A DNA stretch of 64,000 bases. Origin: Labrys monachus (lineage in GTDB: Bacteria; Pseudomonadota; Alphaproteobacteria; Rhizobiales; Labraceae). The notes below the pieces were generated by a model. That model ran no database searches, had not been told where the DNA came from, and was given only the letters and a program-made list of their open reading frames with translations. Positions 9,301 through 17,097 of this stretch are shown here, one piece after another. Position 1 is the stretch's first letter, and every line of letters starts with the position of its first letter. Where the stretch lies: positions 5,649,001-5,713,000 of the forward strand of contig NZ_JAUSVK010000001.1 of assembly GCF_030814655.1 (NCBI RefSeq), in the 5' to 3' direction. The position numbers and the translations under genes are program-made.

Positions 9301-9877
9301 CGTCCTCCCCCGCCTCTTCCAGCAGCCGCGCCAGGGCGGCGCCGAGCGGGCCGTCGGGGGCGATGTCGGCCGCCGCGATCAGCCCGGCCCGCGCCGCATC
9401 CAGCAATTCGCGCGCCGCCCGGTCGTCCAGCACGGAGAATTGCGCGGGCACGTTGGCCTCGAACGGGAAGAGGTGCAGCACGCGCTCGCAGAAGGCGTGG
9501 ATGGTGAGGATCTTGAGGCCGCCCGGCGTCTCGATCGCCGCGGCGAAGAGCTGGCGGGCCCGGCGCAGGCCGGCGATGTCGGGCCGCTCGCCGGTGATGC
9601 CGGCGATCGCCTCGGCCAGGGCCCGCTCGTCCATGACGGCCCATTGGCCGAGCAACGCGAAGATGCGGTTCTGCATGTTGGCGGCCGCTGCCTTGGTGAA
9701 GGTCAGGCAGAGGATCGCCGAGGGGTCGACGCCGTCGAGCAGCAGGCGGATGACGCGCCGCGTCAGCACCGTCGTCTTGCCGGAGCCGGCATTGGCCGAG
9801 ACCCAGGCCGACAGGCGCGGATCGGAGGCGAGGCGCTGGCGGTGGATCGTCTCGGCGGAAGGCCGGCGCGGCGTCAT
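6386..9877 (-). CDS. addA: Double-strand break repair helicase-nuclease AddA
   Basis: AddA, 1163 residues, the UvrD-like helicase and nuclease subunit of AddAB, which resects double-strand breaks for RecA-mediated recombination. Visible motifs: Walker A ANAGSGKT near residue 30, ILCLTFTKAAA (motif Ia), ILVDEAQDTSPAQW (motif II), AVGDEKQSIFSFQGA (motif III), KQSFRS (motif IV), VMTVHGAKGLE (motif V), LLYVALTRAEDRL (motif VI), and a C-terminal PD-(D/E)XK nuclease site with GRIDR and WIADFKT. Length is normal for alphaproteobacterial AddA. The start ATG 9877 overlaps the addB stop (ATGA), so the genes are coupled; the longer frame from 9904 lies within addB. Confidence 0.96.
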   Translation of the reverse strand: MTPRRPSAETIHRQRLASDPRLSAWVSANAGSGKTTVLTRRVIRLLLDGVDPSAILCLTFTKAAAANMQNRIFALLGQWAVMDERALAEAIAGITGERPDIAGLRRARQLFAAAIETPGGLKILTIHAFCERVLHLFPFEANVPAQFSVLDDRAARELLDAARAGLIAAADIAPDGPLGAALARLLEEAGEDAFDGLLAEITGAREALRAVLADGHETVLAQIRRALDLAPEDGTAALDAAIDGDGLPASEWPSIAAALREAGKKGTDDLADGLLRASALQGEARRLAYRGLFLTEKGEARSPARFLNQAFAKAHPALAQALLDELTRIAALLERRKAAAALERSEALLVIAEALLRRYEAGKARRAALDFDDLVQKTSQLMTRAGAEWVLYKLDRGIDHILVDEAQDTSPAQWRIVEKLAHEFTAGAGARPGRRTIFAVGDEKQSIFSFQGAAPAEFARMRALFQARITAAEQAFEAIELKQSFRSTPDILTAVDHVFTPADNRRGLSSDDVPTLHETVRSADPGRVEVWPVEKPEPAADIPAWDAPFDTTPPTSPVIRLARGIAAEVARLVREGDPAVGLRWQPGDVMVLVRSRNALFEAVIRALKFAGVPVAGADRIVLTDHIAVMDLMALARFTLLPADDLTLATLLKTPLVGLDDDDLIRLAPGRKGTLWAALAAAAGADARWAAAHRRLSLWLNEAAFKTPFAFFADILARDGGRRILLARFGHEAADALDEFLRVAAEYERANTASLQGFLAWLAEARAEIKRDMDVARGEVRVMTVHGAKGLEAKIVILADTCGAPDGRHDPKLFWVQSPGRAAGSSLPVWSPNKAADPPCVAEARARIRAEGEAEHRRLLYVALTRAEDRLIVAGFEGATARRPGNWYDMVATALREAGARTEPMPGGTGERLVWEPTPRVVMASPAAAGAEGAVAEPPWLRRPAAAEGPARVTLNPSEAVAAGDDEEGPAPRTGLPADRRVLRRGGLIHALLQRLPAVAPAERQQRALDFLARAAPEWPGDHESWAQEALAVLALPDLAPLFGPGSRAEVDLGGAIARPGKPDYAVAGRIDRLAVTPEAVWIADFKTNSRPPAGLAEVPPAYVAQIALYRHLLARLYPDRPIRGAIVWTVTAQVMELPAATMDEAVAAVIGGGADIPLASPPP

Positions 9878-12800
9878 TCCTCGCTCTCCGCGCCGAGAGA
9901 CCATTCGCGCACCCGGGCGAGATGATCGTAATCGCCGTAGCGGCGGCCCTTGAACATCGGGTGCAGCAGCGAGGCGTAGGGGGTCTCCTCGTTCTCGAAG
10001 CGGTCGATCAGCGCCTTGACGCGGGCCAGCGTTTCCATCGCGACCTCGATCGGCTCCATGTCCTCGAAGGCGAGGGGGATCTCGCGGATGTCCTTGCGGC
10101 GGGCGCCGAGCTTCACGATGCTGGGCGCCGCGAGCGCGTCGGGCGCCGGGAAGCCCTGGAAGCCGGCTTCGACCAGCATCGCCATCTCCAGGGCGACCTG
10201 CGGGCTGAGGCCGCGCTGCACCTGCCGGGCGGTCGGCGCCTGGCCGGTCTTGAAATCGAGCAGCCGCACCACGCCGTCCGCCGCGACCTCGATGCGGTCG
10301 GCCCGGGCGGCGAGCGTGAAGGCGCGCCCGGCGATGGTCTCCCAGGCGATGGTGCCGCCGATCTCGCTCTCCACCCGGGCGAGGCGCGGCCGCCGCTCGG
10401 CCTCCCAGTCGGCGAGGAAGCCGGCGATGGCGGCAAAGCGCGGCCGCCAGAATGCCAGCACGTCGGGGAAATCGGCGAGGTCGGCGAAGAGGCTCTCGCC
10501 GATCGCCATCAATCGCGCCAGCGCGTCCGGCGGCACGCCGCCGGCGCAGATCCCGGCGAATTGCCGGAGCGCCTCGTGGATCAGCGTGCCTCGGTCGGCG
10601 GCGCCGGGCGGCATCGCGATGTCGTCGAGCGGCTCCAGGCGCAGGATGTGGCGGGCATGGATCGTATAGGGATCGCGCACGAGATGCTCGATCTGGGTCA
10701 CCGACAGGCGGGTCGGGCGCAGCGCCAGCGGCGGACGCGGCGTCGGCGCCGCCGGGGCGGGAGACGGCGCCGCGCCGGCGTCGAGCTGGCGGGCGAGCGC
10801 GCAGAGCCGGCCCCCCCTCACCTGCATCGCCGCATAGGCGGGCCCGAGAAAGGCACCGAGCCGCTGCAGCCAGCGTGACGGCACCGTCGGCGAACCGCCG
10901 CGCTTCAGGGCACGGGTGATGACTACGTCGGCGCAGCCGAGCGCCTGCTCGAAATCATGGGAGGCGAGGCCGATGCGCTTTTCCGGCGCGGACAGGCCGA
11001 TCGCCGCCCGCATCGGCCGGTTGAGCCAGGGATCGGCCTTGACGTCGGGCGGCCACACGCCCTCGTCGAGGCCGGCGAGCACCAGCCGGTCGACCGGCAG
11101 CAGCCGAGCCTCCAGCAGCCCGTATATGGCGATGCGCGGATGCCTCGGTTCGCCGCCGCGCACGGTGCGTCCGGCCAGCAGCGCCGCGAACAGGCCGGGG
11201 AACTCGGCGGCGGCCAGCGCCAGGGCATCGGGGGCGACGGTGCCGAGATCGGCGAAGAAGGCTTCGAGCGCCAGGCCCGCCTCCTGGGCGTAGAGGACGG
11301 CCTCCTCGTCCTCAGCCGGAGCAGCCGCGGCCTCCGCCGCGAGGCGATGGGCCGCGAAGAAGGCCGATGCCGGATAGGCTTCGCGCCTGCGCAGCAGCGC
11401 GGCGAAGGGCTCCAGCGCCCCTTGCAGCGCCTCGACCAGCGCTTCGGCGGCCGTCCAGTCCGCGTCGGAGAGGCCGCGCCGCGCCGCTGGGGCATGCGGC
11501 TCGCCGAGGCTCGCCCGGCCGCGGGCGAGCGCCTTGGCGACGCCGGCGAGCCCCGGCGCCGGCCGCGGGCCGCGCAGGGCGCCGATCTCCAGGGCCGCGG
11601 TGGCGCGCCGGATCGCCGCCCTCGGCCGGCCGAGCCGGGCGAAGGGATGTTTCAGCAGGGCCAGCAGCGGGATCGGCGCGAAATCGTTCAGCGCGGCATC
11701 GAGCACGAGGCGCGCGAACAGGCCGGGCGGCGCATCGGCCAGAGGCCGGCCGGCGCTGTCGTCGGCGAGGATGTCCCAGCGTCCGAGTTCGGTGACCACC
11801 CGCCGGGCGAGCAGGCGGTTGGGCGTGACGAGCGCCGCGGTCCGGCCGGGCACGGTCAGCGCTTCGCGCAAGGCGAGGGCCGCGACGAGGGCCTCCTCGC
11901 CCTCATGCGCCGCCTCGACCAGCGTGACGCCGGCGAAGGCCTCGGCCACCGCCCCGGGATCGCCGCCGCGCCGGCCCGCCCACAGATCGGTGGTCTCGGC
12001 CGGCCGCAGCGCCTGCGACACCAGAGCGGCGCGGCGCGCCAGCGCCGGCGGCGGCTCCTTCAGCAGGCCGACGCCGTCGCGGTCGACGCCGATCGCCGCC
12101 AGCAGGGCGGCGAGGCCGGCCTGCGGATGGCCCGGCGCGCCGGCTCCGGTGGCGATGGCGGTCCAGCCGGCGAGGTCGAGATCGAGATCGAGCCCGGGCA
12201 GCACGACGGCACCGCCCGGATGGGCCGCGACCGCCTTGATGAGGTCGCGCGTCGCCGGGATCGAGCCGGTCGAGCCGGCGACGATCACCGGTCCGGCCTG
12301 CGGATCGGCGGCGAGCCGCGCGGCCTCGGCCATCATGCGGGCATTGCGCAGCAGGACGGCGTCGCCTTTGCCGATCTCGGCCAGATGCGCCGGCCAATGG
12401 ACGGTGGCGATCTCCAGGAAGCGCAGGGTCAGGTCCCAATATTTGTCGTAGAGCCCGGCATGGGTGGCGCTCAGCGTCGCCAGGGCGGCGGGCTCGACCC
12501 GGTCGATCTGCATGCCGTCGAGGAATTGGCCGAGCTCGGCGGCGAGCCCGGCCGCGTCGCCGGGCGAGGACGGGATCAGCAGCGGCTCCTCCGCTCCCGG
12601 CAGCGGCAGCAGGGCCTGCTTCAGCGCGGCGCTCCATTGCAGGATCAGGCGCGTCAGCGCGATCTGCCGGTCGAGCCCCGCCACCGGCTCGCCGAAGTCC
12701 GGCGCCTCGGCATCGAAGGCGGCCTCGTCGTCATCGACCTCGCCGAGGGCGAGCAGGCGCGGCAGCAACACGGCGCCGGTGCCGAGGCGGTCGAGGAAGA

Positions 12801-12981
12801 TCATGCGCAGCGCCCGGATGGCGCGGCGGGTCGGCAGATAGAGGGTGGCGGCCGACAGTGCCAGCGGGTCGCGGCGCGGCGCATAGCCGGGCACGAGCCG
12901 GCCGTCCAGCAGCGCGTCGACCAGCGTCTCCAGAAAGGGCGTGCCGGGTGCAATGGTGAGGAGGTTGGGGCGATGCACCAT
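9874..12981 (-). CDS. addB: Double-strand break repair protein AddB
   Basis: AddB, 1035 residues, partner subunit of AddA and first gene of the pair. The N-terminal part has the degenerate helicase fold (LYLPTRRAIRALRMIFLDRL near residue 50; VIVAGSTGSIPATRDLI near 230). The C-terminal part has the RecB-type nuclease: GTLIHEALRQFAG, then ADRIEV, LLDFKTGQAPT and a Q-x-x-x-Y-like QVALEMAMLVEAG. No intact Walker A is visible, in keeping with the helicase-inactive AddB of this group. Start ATG 12981. The upstream 370 bases hold only nested repeats and the end of the next gene, so the promoter must lie within or beside that repeat. Confidence 0.95.
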   Translation of the reverse strand: MVHRPNLLTIAPGTPFLETLVDALLDGRLVPGYAPRRDPLALSAATLYLPTRRAIRALRMIFLDRLGTGAVLLPRLLALGEVDDDEAAFDAEAPDFGEPVAGLDRQIALTRLILQWSAALKQALLPLPGAEEPLLIPSSPGDAAGLAAELGQFLDGMQIDRVEPAALATLSATHAGLYDKYWDLTLRFLEIATVHWPAHLAEIGKGDAVLLRNARMMAEAARLAADPQAGPVIVAGSTGSIPATRDLIKAVAAHPGGAVVLPGLDLDLDLAGWTAIATGAGAPGHPQAGLAALLAAIGVDRDGVGLLKEPPPALARRAALVSQALRPAETTDLWAGRRGGDPGAVAEAFAGVTLVEAAHEGEEALVAALALREALTVPGRTAALVTPNRLLARRVVTELGRWDILADDSAGRPLADAPPGLFARLVLDAALNDFAPIPLLALLKHPFARLGRPRAAIRRATAALEIGALRGPRPAPGLAGVAKALARGRASLGEPHAPAARRGLSDADWTAAEALVEALQGALEPFAALLRRREAYPASAFFAAHRLAAEAAAAPAEDEEAVLYAQEAGLALEAFFADLGTVAPDALALAAAEFPGLFAALLAGRTVRGGEPRHPRIAIYGLLEARLLPVDRLVLAGLDEGVWPPDVKADPWLNRPMRAAIGLSAPEKRIGLASHDFEQALGCADVVITRALKRGGSPTVPSRWLQRLGAFLGPAYAAMQVRGGRLCALARQLDAGAAPSPAPAAPTPRPPLALRPTRLSVTQIEHLVRDPYTIHARHILRLEPLDDIAMPPGAADRGTLIHEALRQFAGICAGGVPPDALARLMAIGESLFADLADFPDVLAFWRPRFAAIAGFLADWEAERRPRLARVESEIGGTIAWETIAGRAFTLAARADRIEVAADGVVRLLDFKTGQAPTARQVQRGLSPQVALEMAMLVEAGFQGFPAPDALAAPSIVKLGARRKDIREIPLAFEDMEPIEVAMETLARVKALIDRFENEETPYASLLHPMFKGRRYGDYDHLARVREWSLGAESEE

Positions 12982-13029
12982 CGGGCGACATTAAGCAGAC
13001 CCGCGCGGCCCTGTCACGCAGGGAGCCGC

Positions 13030-13350
13030 GGGAGCGCGGACATCCAGCCCGTCCTTCCCGGGCGGGCCTCGCGTTTCCAAAAGCAGGCTGGAAGCCCATA
13101 TGCGCTAACATAACGGAAATACCCGCCTTCTCCCGGTTCGGGAGAAGGTCCCGGCAGGGGGATGAGGGTCTAAACTTCAACGCAGATAGCTCAATAGTCG
13201 CGCTGGAATTGCACAAGTCCAGACCCTCATCCGGCGCTTCGCGCCACCCCCAGCATTTCCGCAGGAAATGCGAAGTCCCGCATGGGAGAAGGAAAATCGC
13301 GCTATTGTCGGCAAAGTTAGCGCATATGGGCGAGACGCCCGCGGTCCCGG
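13030..13350. repeat. Nested palindromic element
   Basis: An outer pair of arms (gggagcgcggacatcc near 13030 and, inverted, gcgggcgtctc/ggtcccggg near 13333-13350) encloses a perfect 16-bp inverted repeat, gcccatatgcgctaac at 13094-13109 and gttagcgcatatgggc at 13316-13331. Inside lies a further palindrome, 13126-13293, with gggagaagg ends and a ggatgagggtctaaacttcaac core that recurs at 41731-41933. The structure looks like one repeat inserted in another. It has no coding potential. Confidence 0.75.
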
Positions 13351-13352
13351 GG

Positions 13353-14141
13353 CTACCGCCCCTTCCAGACCGGCGGGCGCTTCTCGACGAAGGCCTTGGC
13401 GCCTTCGCGCGAATCCTCGGAGAGCTGCATGGCGCGATGGGCCGGCACCTTGCCGGCGGCGACGTGCTCATAGGCCTCGCGCACGCTCATGCCGTCGGTG
13501 GCGGCGAGGATGGCCTTGATGGCGCGCACGGAGAGCGGCGCCGCGGCGGCGATCCGGCCGGCCAGCGCCCGGGCGGTCTCCATCAGCTCGGCCGAGGGCA
13601 CCACCGCATTGGCGAGCCCCCAACCCAGCGCCTCCGCCGCGGTGAAGCGGCGGCCGGTGAGCAGCAGCTCGGTGGCGATGGCGGCGGGGATGCGGCGCGG
13701 CAGGCGCTGCACGCCGCCGGCGTCCGGAACGAGGCCGACCGTGGCTTCCGACAGGGCGAATTCGGCATGGTCGGCGACCACCATGAGGTCGGCGGCGAGC
13801 GCCAGCTCGCAGCCGCCGGCGATCGCCACGCCGTTGACGGCTACGATGACCGGCTTGGACAGGTCCCAGAACGCCGTCAGCCCGGCAAAGCCGCCCTCGC
13901 CGAAATCGGTATCGGGCTCCTCGGTGCCGGCGGCGACCGCCTTGAGGTCCCAGCCGGCCGAAAAGATCCGCTCGCCCGCCCCGGTGAGGATGGCGACGCG
14001 CAGGGCCGGATCGTCCTCCAGGGTGCGGAAGGCGGCATGCAGCGCCTTCGAGGTCGCGAGGTCGATGGCGTTGGCCTTCGGCCGGTCCAGCGTGATTTCG
14101 AGCACCGCCCCGCGGCGCTCCAGTTTGACGGCTTCGGTCAT
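13353..14141 (-). CDS. Enoyl-CoA hydratase/isomerase family protein (CaiD-like)
   Basis: Crotonase-fold protein of about 262 residues acting on a CoA thioester. Signature elements: RPKANAIDLATS near the start, the oxyanion-hole segment FSAGWDLKAV near residue 70, GVAIAGGCELALAADLMV near 108 and FALSEATVGLVPDAGG with the usual glutamate. The overall pattern is close to carnitinyl-CoA dehydratase/CaiD-type members. I chose ATG 14141 because the GAGGA ribosome-binding sequence lies nine bases upstream; it abuts the alternative ATG at 14150. It lies 60 bases downstream of the acyl-CoA synthetase gene on the same strand, so the two probably form an operon that activates and hydrates an unidentified acid. 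Confidence 0.88.
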   Translation of the reverse strand: MTEAVKLERRGAVLEITLDRPKANAIDLATSKALHAAFRTLEDDPALRVAILTGAGERIFSAGWDLKAVAAGTEEPDTDFGEGGFAGLTAFWDLSKPVIVAVNGVAIAGGCELALAADLMVVADHAEFALSEATVGLVPDAGGVQRLPRRIPAAIATELLLTGRRFTAAEALGWGLANAVVPSAELMETARALAGRIAAAAPLSVRAIKAILAATDGMSVREAYEHVAAGKVPAHRAMQLSEDSREGAKAFVEKRPPVWKGR

Positions 14142-14201
14142 GTCGGTCATTCCTCGAGGCGGTTCGGGAGGCTGCGGGGACGCCCGCACGCCCGGCAGGT
14201 G

Positions 14202-16268
14202 TCAGTCGATCATGCGGATGAGGGCGTCGGCCGCGACGGCGCCGCGCCCTTCCGGCAGCACGAAGAGCGGATTGACGTCGAGCTCGACCAGCCGGTCGGC
14301 GTGGCGCTCGGCGAAGGCGGCGATGGCGAGGATGGCCTTGATGGTGCCGCGGATGTCGCCGCGCGGCTTGCCACGGAAGCCTTCGAGCAGGCGGGCGACG
14401 CGCAGGCCCATCAGCTTCTCGCGGATCTCCTCCGCGCTGGCGGGCAGCAGCATCACCGCGGCGTCCTGCAGCACCTCGACCAGCACGCCGCCGGCGCCGA
14501 TCGTCAGCGTCGGGCCGAACTGGGGATCGCGCACCACGCCGACGATGAGTTCCGCCACGGCGCCCTCGACCATGCGCTCGACCAGGAAGCGCTCGCCCAG
14601 ATGCAGCATGGAGGCGACGGCGTCGGTGACGTCGGCACGCGTGCGCAGGCCGAGCTTGACGCCGCCGACATCCGACTTATGCGCGATCCGGTCGCTGTGG
14701 ATCTTGATCGCCACGGGAAAGCCGAGCGCCGCCGCCGTGGACGGCGCCTCCACCGCGCCGGCGATGCGGCTCGGCGGCAGGTCCAGGCCGTGGCGGCCGA
14801 GCAGGTGCTTGGATTCATGTTCGCTGAGCAGGCGCGCCTTGGCGACGTCGATGAGCGCGGCCCGCTTGAGCGGCACCAGCCGGTCCCGCCGCCCGCGGGC
14901 GAGGCCGTAATCGGCCCCGTGCGAGATCGCCGTCAGGGCGTCGCCGATGCCCTGCATGGGCAAGATGCCGCGCGCCATCAGCGCCTTGGCGTCGTCCTCC
15001 CGCATGTTCTCGGGCAGAGAGGAGACGACCGCCGCCCGCGCGCCGGTGGCTGCCGCGGCCTCCGCCATCGCGGCGCGGGCGGCGTCGAAGCCGCCGTCGG
15101 GGACGAGGCCGCGATCGGCGCGCGGCTGGTCGAGCACCAGCAGGTTGAGGTCGAAGCCCGATTGCAGCATCTCGCCGAACACGGCGGCGTTGGCCTGCCG
15201 GTCGCCCCAGATATAGGTGTGGTAGTCGAGCGGATTGGCGACATGCACCTTCTCGGTGAGGAGTTCCTGCAGCCGCGCCGCATTGTCGGGCGGGATCGGC
15301 CCGAATTCGAGCGCGCGGTCGGCGGCGAGGTCGGCGATCAGCGCCGCCTCCCCACCCGAGCAGCTCATCGAGGAGATGCGCCGGCCCGGCAGGCCGCCGA
15401 ACACATGCATGAGCTTGAGCGTCTCGATGAAGGCCGGCACGTCGTTGAGGCGGGCGATGCCGTAGCGGGCGAACAGCGCGTCGTAGAGCGAATCGGCGCC
15501 GGCGAGCGAGGAGGTGTGGCTCATCGCCATTTCGGCGCCGATATGCGAGCGGCCGGTCTTCAGCACCACGAGCGGCACGCCCTTTTCGAGCGCCTTGATC
15601 GCGGCCTTGGAGAACAGGGCGGCATCCTCGATGCCTTCGATATGCAGGCCGATGGCGGTGACGCGGTCGTCGGCCAGCAGCGCCTCGATATAGTCGCCAT
15701 GGTCGCCGACCGCCTTGTTGCCGACGGCGATCACATAGGCGATCGGCAGGCTGCGGCGCTGCATGGTGATGTTGAGGGCGATATTGCCGGACTGGGTGAT
15801 GATGGCGACGCCGCGCTCGACGCGCTCGGCGCCGTGGGTGTCGGCCCACAGCACGCAGCCGTCGAGCAGGTTGAGCACGCCGTAGCAATTGGGCCCGACG
15901 ATCGGCATGCCGCGCGCCGCCTCGACCAGGCGCTCCTGCAGGACAACGCCCTTGCCGCCGATCTCGGCGAAGCCGGCGGCATAGCAGACCGCGGCGCCGG
16001 CGCCGCGCTCGGCGAGGGCCGCGACGATGTCGACGGTCGGCTCGCTCGGCGTCGCCACGAAGGTGGCGTCCGGTGCCTCGGGCAGGTCCGCCACCGTCCT
16101 GTAGGCCCGGTGGCCGGCGATCTCGTCCTTGTCGGGATGAATCGGCCAGATCGGGCCGGCATAGCCGATGCGGTCGCATTCGCGGATGATGATCGACGCC
16201 AGCCGCCCTCCCGCGACGGCGATATGACGAGGTTTCAGCAGGCGGCGAAGGCCATCGACGAGAGACAT
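14202..16268 (-). CDS. NDP-forming acyl-CoA synthetase (acetate-CoA ligase family)
   Basis: Protein of 688 residues with the single-chain layout of ADP-forming acetyl-CoA synthetase-like enzymes: CoA-binding domain at residues 1-120 (IAVAGG, IHPDKDEIAG, FVATPS), succinyl-CoA ligase-like domains in the middle with VGPNCYGVLN and ITQSGNIA, and a C-terminal ATP-grasp domain (from about 450, with GFPVAIKIHSDRIAHKSDVG and LDVNPLFV). The phosphorylated histidine expected in such enzymes may be in AMSHTSSLAG near residue 245. It probably converts an organic acid to its CoA thioester. It precedes the CaiD-like hydratase on the same strand; feruloyl-CoA synthetase-like members share this architecture, but the substrate here is unknown. 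Confidence 0.85.
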   Translation of the reverse strand: MSLVDGLRRLLKPRHIAVAGGRLASIIIRECDRIGYAGPIWPIHPDKDEIAGHRAYRTVADLPEAPDATFVATPSEPTVDIVAALAERGAGAAVCYAAGFAEIGGKGVVLQERLVEAARGMPIVGPNCYGVLNLLDGCVLWADTHGAERVERGVAIITQSGNIALNITMQRRSLPIAYVIAVGNKAVGDHGDYIEALLADDRVTAIGLHIEGIEDAALFSKAAIKALEKGVPLVVLKTGRSHIGAEMAMSHTSSLAGADSLYDALFARYGIARLNDVPAFIETLKLMHVFGGLPGRRISSMSCSGGEAALIADLAADRALEFGPIPPDNAARLQELLTEKVHVANPLDYHTYIWGDRQANAAVFGEMLQSGFDLNLLVLDQPRADRGLVPDGGFDAARAAMAEAAAATGARAAVVSSLPENMREDDAKALMARGILPMQGIGDALTAISHGADYGLARGRRDRLVPLKRAALIDVAKARLLSEHESKHLLGRHGLDLPPSRIAGAVEAPSTAAALGFPVAIKIHSDRIAHKSDVGGVKLGLRTRADVTDAVASMLHLGERFLVERMVEGAVAELIVGVVRDPQFGPTLTIGAGGVLVEVLQDAAVMLLPASAEEIREKLMGLRVARLLEGFRGKPRGDIRGTIKAILAIAAFAERHADRLVELDVNPLFVLPEGRGAVAADALIRMID

Positions 16269-16425
16269 ACGGGGAACCTATGGGAGGGAATGGCAGTGCA
16301 GGGGGCGGCACGCTAGAGGCATGCTTCTTGCTACAAGGTTGACGAGCGGATGCGTTTCGTCAATCGGCGCGTGGAAGCGTTTTGGATCTGCGATGGAGGG
16401 ATCCTCGATTGTTTGCAAAATCAAA

Positions 16426-16454
16426 CCTAATCGTTATTATTTAATTCGATTAGG
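16426..16454. promoter_or_regulatory. Putative autoregulatory operator of the toxin-antitoxin pair
   Basis: Perfect 8-bp inverted repeat CCTAATCG (16426-16433) and CGATTAGG (16447-16454), separated by an AT-rich spacer, ends 12 bases before the antitoxin ATG. Ribbon-helix-helix antitoxins bind such palindromes over their own promoter. Confidence 0.65.
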
Positions 16455-16466
16455 GAGTGCTTCACG

Positions 16467-16742
16467 ATGGCGCGGGTGACCGACACGAAAGTTTTGACCG
16501 CTCACATACCTTTGCCGTTGGCGGACAAAATCGACGCCCTCGCAGCTCGTCTCGAGCGTTCGCGGGGCTGGATCATCAAGCAGGCCCTGGCGGATTGGAT
16601 TGATCAGGAAGAAGAGCGCGACCGTCTCACACGCGAAGCTCTCGCCGATGTGGATGCAGGGCGCGTCATCGACCACGAAAGCGTTCTGGCATGGGCGGAA
16701 AGCCTCGGCACTGACGAACCGTTGCCGGTGCCTCGCCGGTGA
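16467..16742 (+). CDS. Ribbon-helix-helix antitoxin (ParD/RelB-like)
   Basis: Protein of 91 residues. The N-terminal segment TKVLTAHIPLPLADKIDALA followed by RSRGWIIKQALADWI is a typical ribbon-helix-helix DNA-binding fold (strand, helix, turn, helix). The C-terminal acidic part (EEERDRLTREALADVDAGRV, near residue 50) is the usual toxin-binding tail. It overlaps the toxin gene (GTGA) and lies just downstream of a perfect inverted repeat, so it is expected to repress its own operon and neutralise the toxin by direct binding. The pair is inserted between catabolic genes on the opposite strand. Confidence 0.88.
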   Translation: MARVTDTKVLTAHIPLPLADKIDALAARLERSRGWIIKQALADWIDQEEERDRLTREALADVDAGRVIDHESVLAWAESLGTDEPLPVPRR

Positions 16743-17014
16743 AAGTTCAGTGGACCGAAAAGGCCCTTTTGGACCTCGCCCGGCTCCACGATTTTCTTGC
16801 CCCCGTGAACAGAAGTGCTGCAGAGCGGGTGGTCAAGATGCTTTCGGCCGCGCCGACGACTCTATCGCTGAATCCTCGTATCGGGAATCGACTGGAGGGG
16901 TTCGCGCCGCGTGAGGTGCGCCGAATTGTCATTCAGCACTATGAAATGCGCTATGAAATCCGCGATGCGACCCTTTTCGTCCTGCGCCTGTGGCACACGC
17001 GGGAGGATCGCTGA
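16739..17014 (+). CDS. ParE/RelE superfamily toxin
   Basis: Protein of 91 residues with the compact ParE/RelE fold: VQWTEKALLDLARLHDFL at the N-terminus, NPRIGNRLEGF in the middle, then VRRIVIQHYEMRYEI and a closing strand with LRLWHTRED, which is the usual end of ParE family proteins. ParE members poison gyrase and RelE members cut mRNA at the ribosome; the sequence alone suggests ParE but does not prove it. The GTG start overlaps the antitoxin stop, giving translational coupling. Confidence 0.88.
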   Translation: MKVQWTEKALLDLARLHDFLAPVNRSAAERVVKMLSAAPTTLSLNPRIGNRLEGFAPREVRRIVIQHYEMRYEIRDATLFVLRLWHTREDR

Positions 17015-17097
17015 AACCGGGATATTGCCCATGTCGTCACGGGCCGCATAGACGCGATCCACACGGCACGCCGGAAGCTGCAATCCGGCTTCCTCCT

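Noticed and set aside
6545-9925. Very long open frame opposite addA
   Set aside because: High-GC antisense shadow rich in Arg, Gly and Glu; addA has all helicase and nuclease motifs. The same applies to the long frames opposite addB and htpG.
13126-13293. CRISPR array
   Set aside because: Repeated units are inverted palindromes, not regularly spaced direct repeats with unique spacers. No array was seen anywhere in the window.
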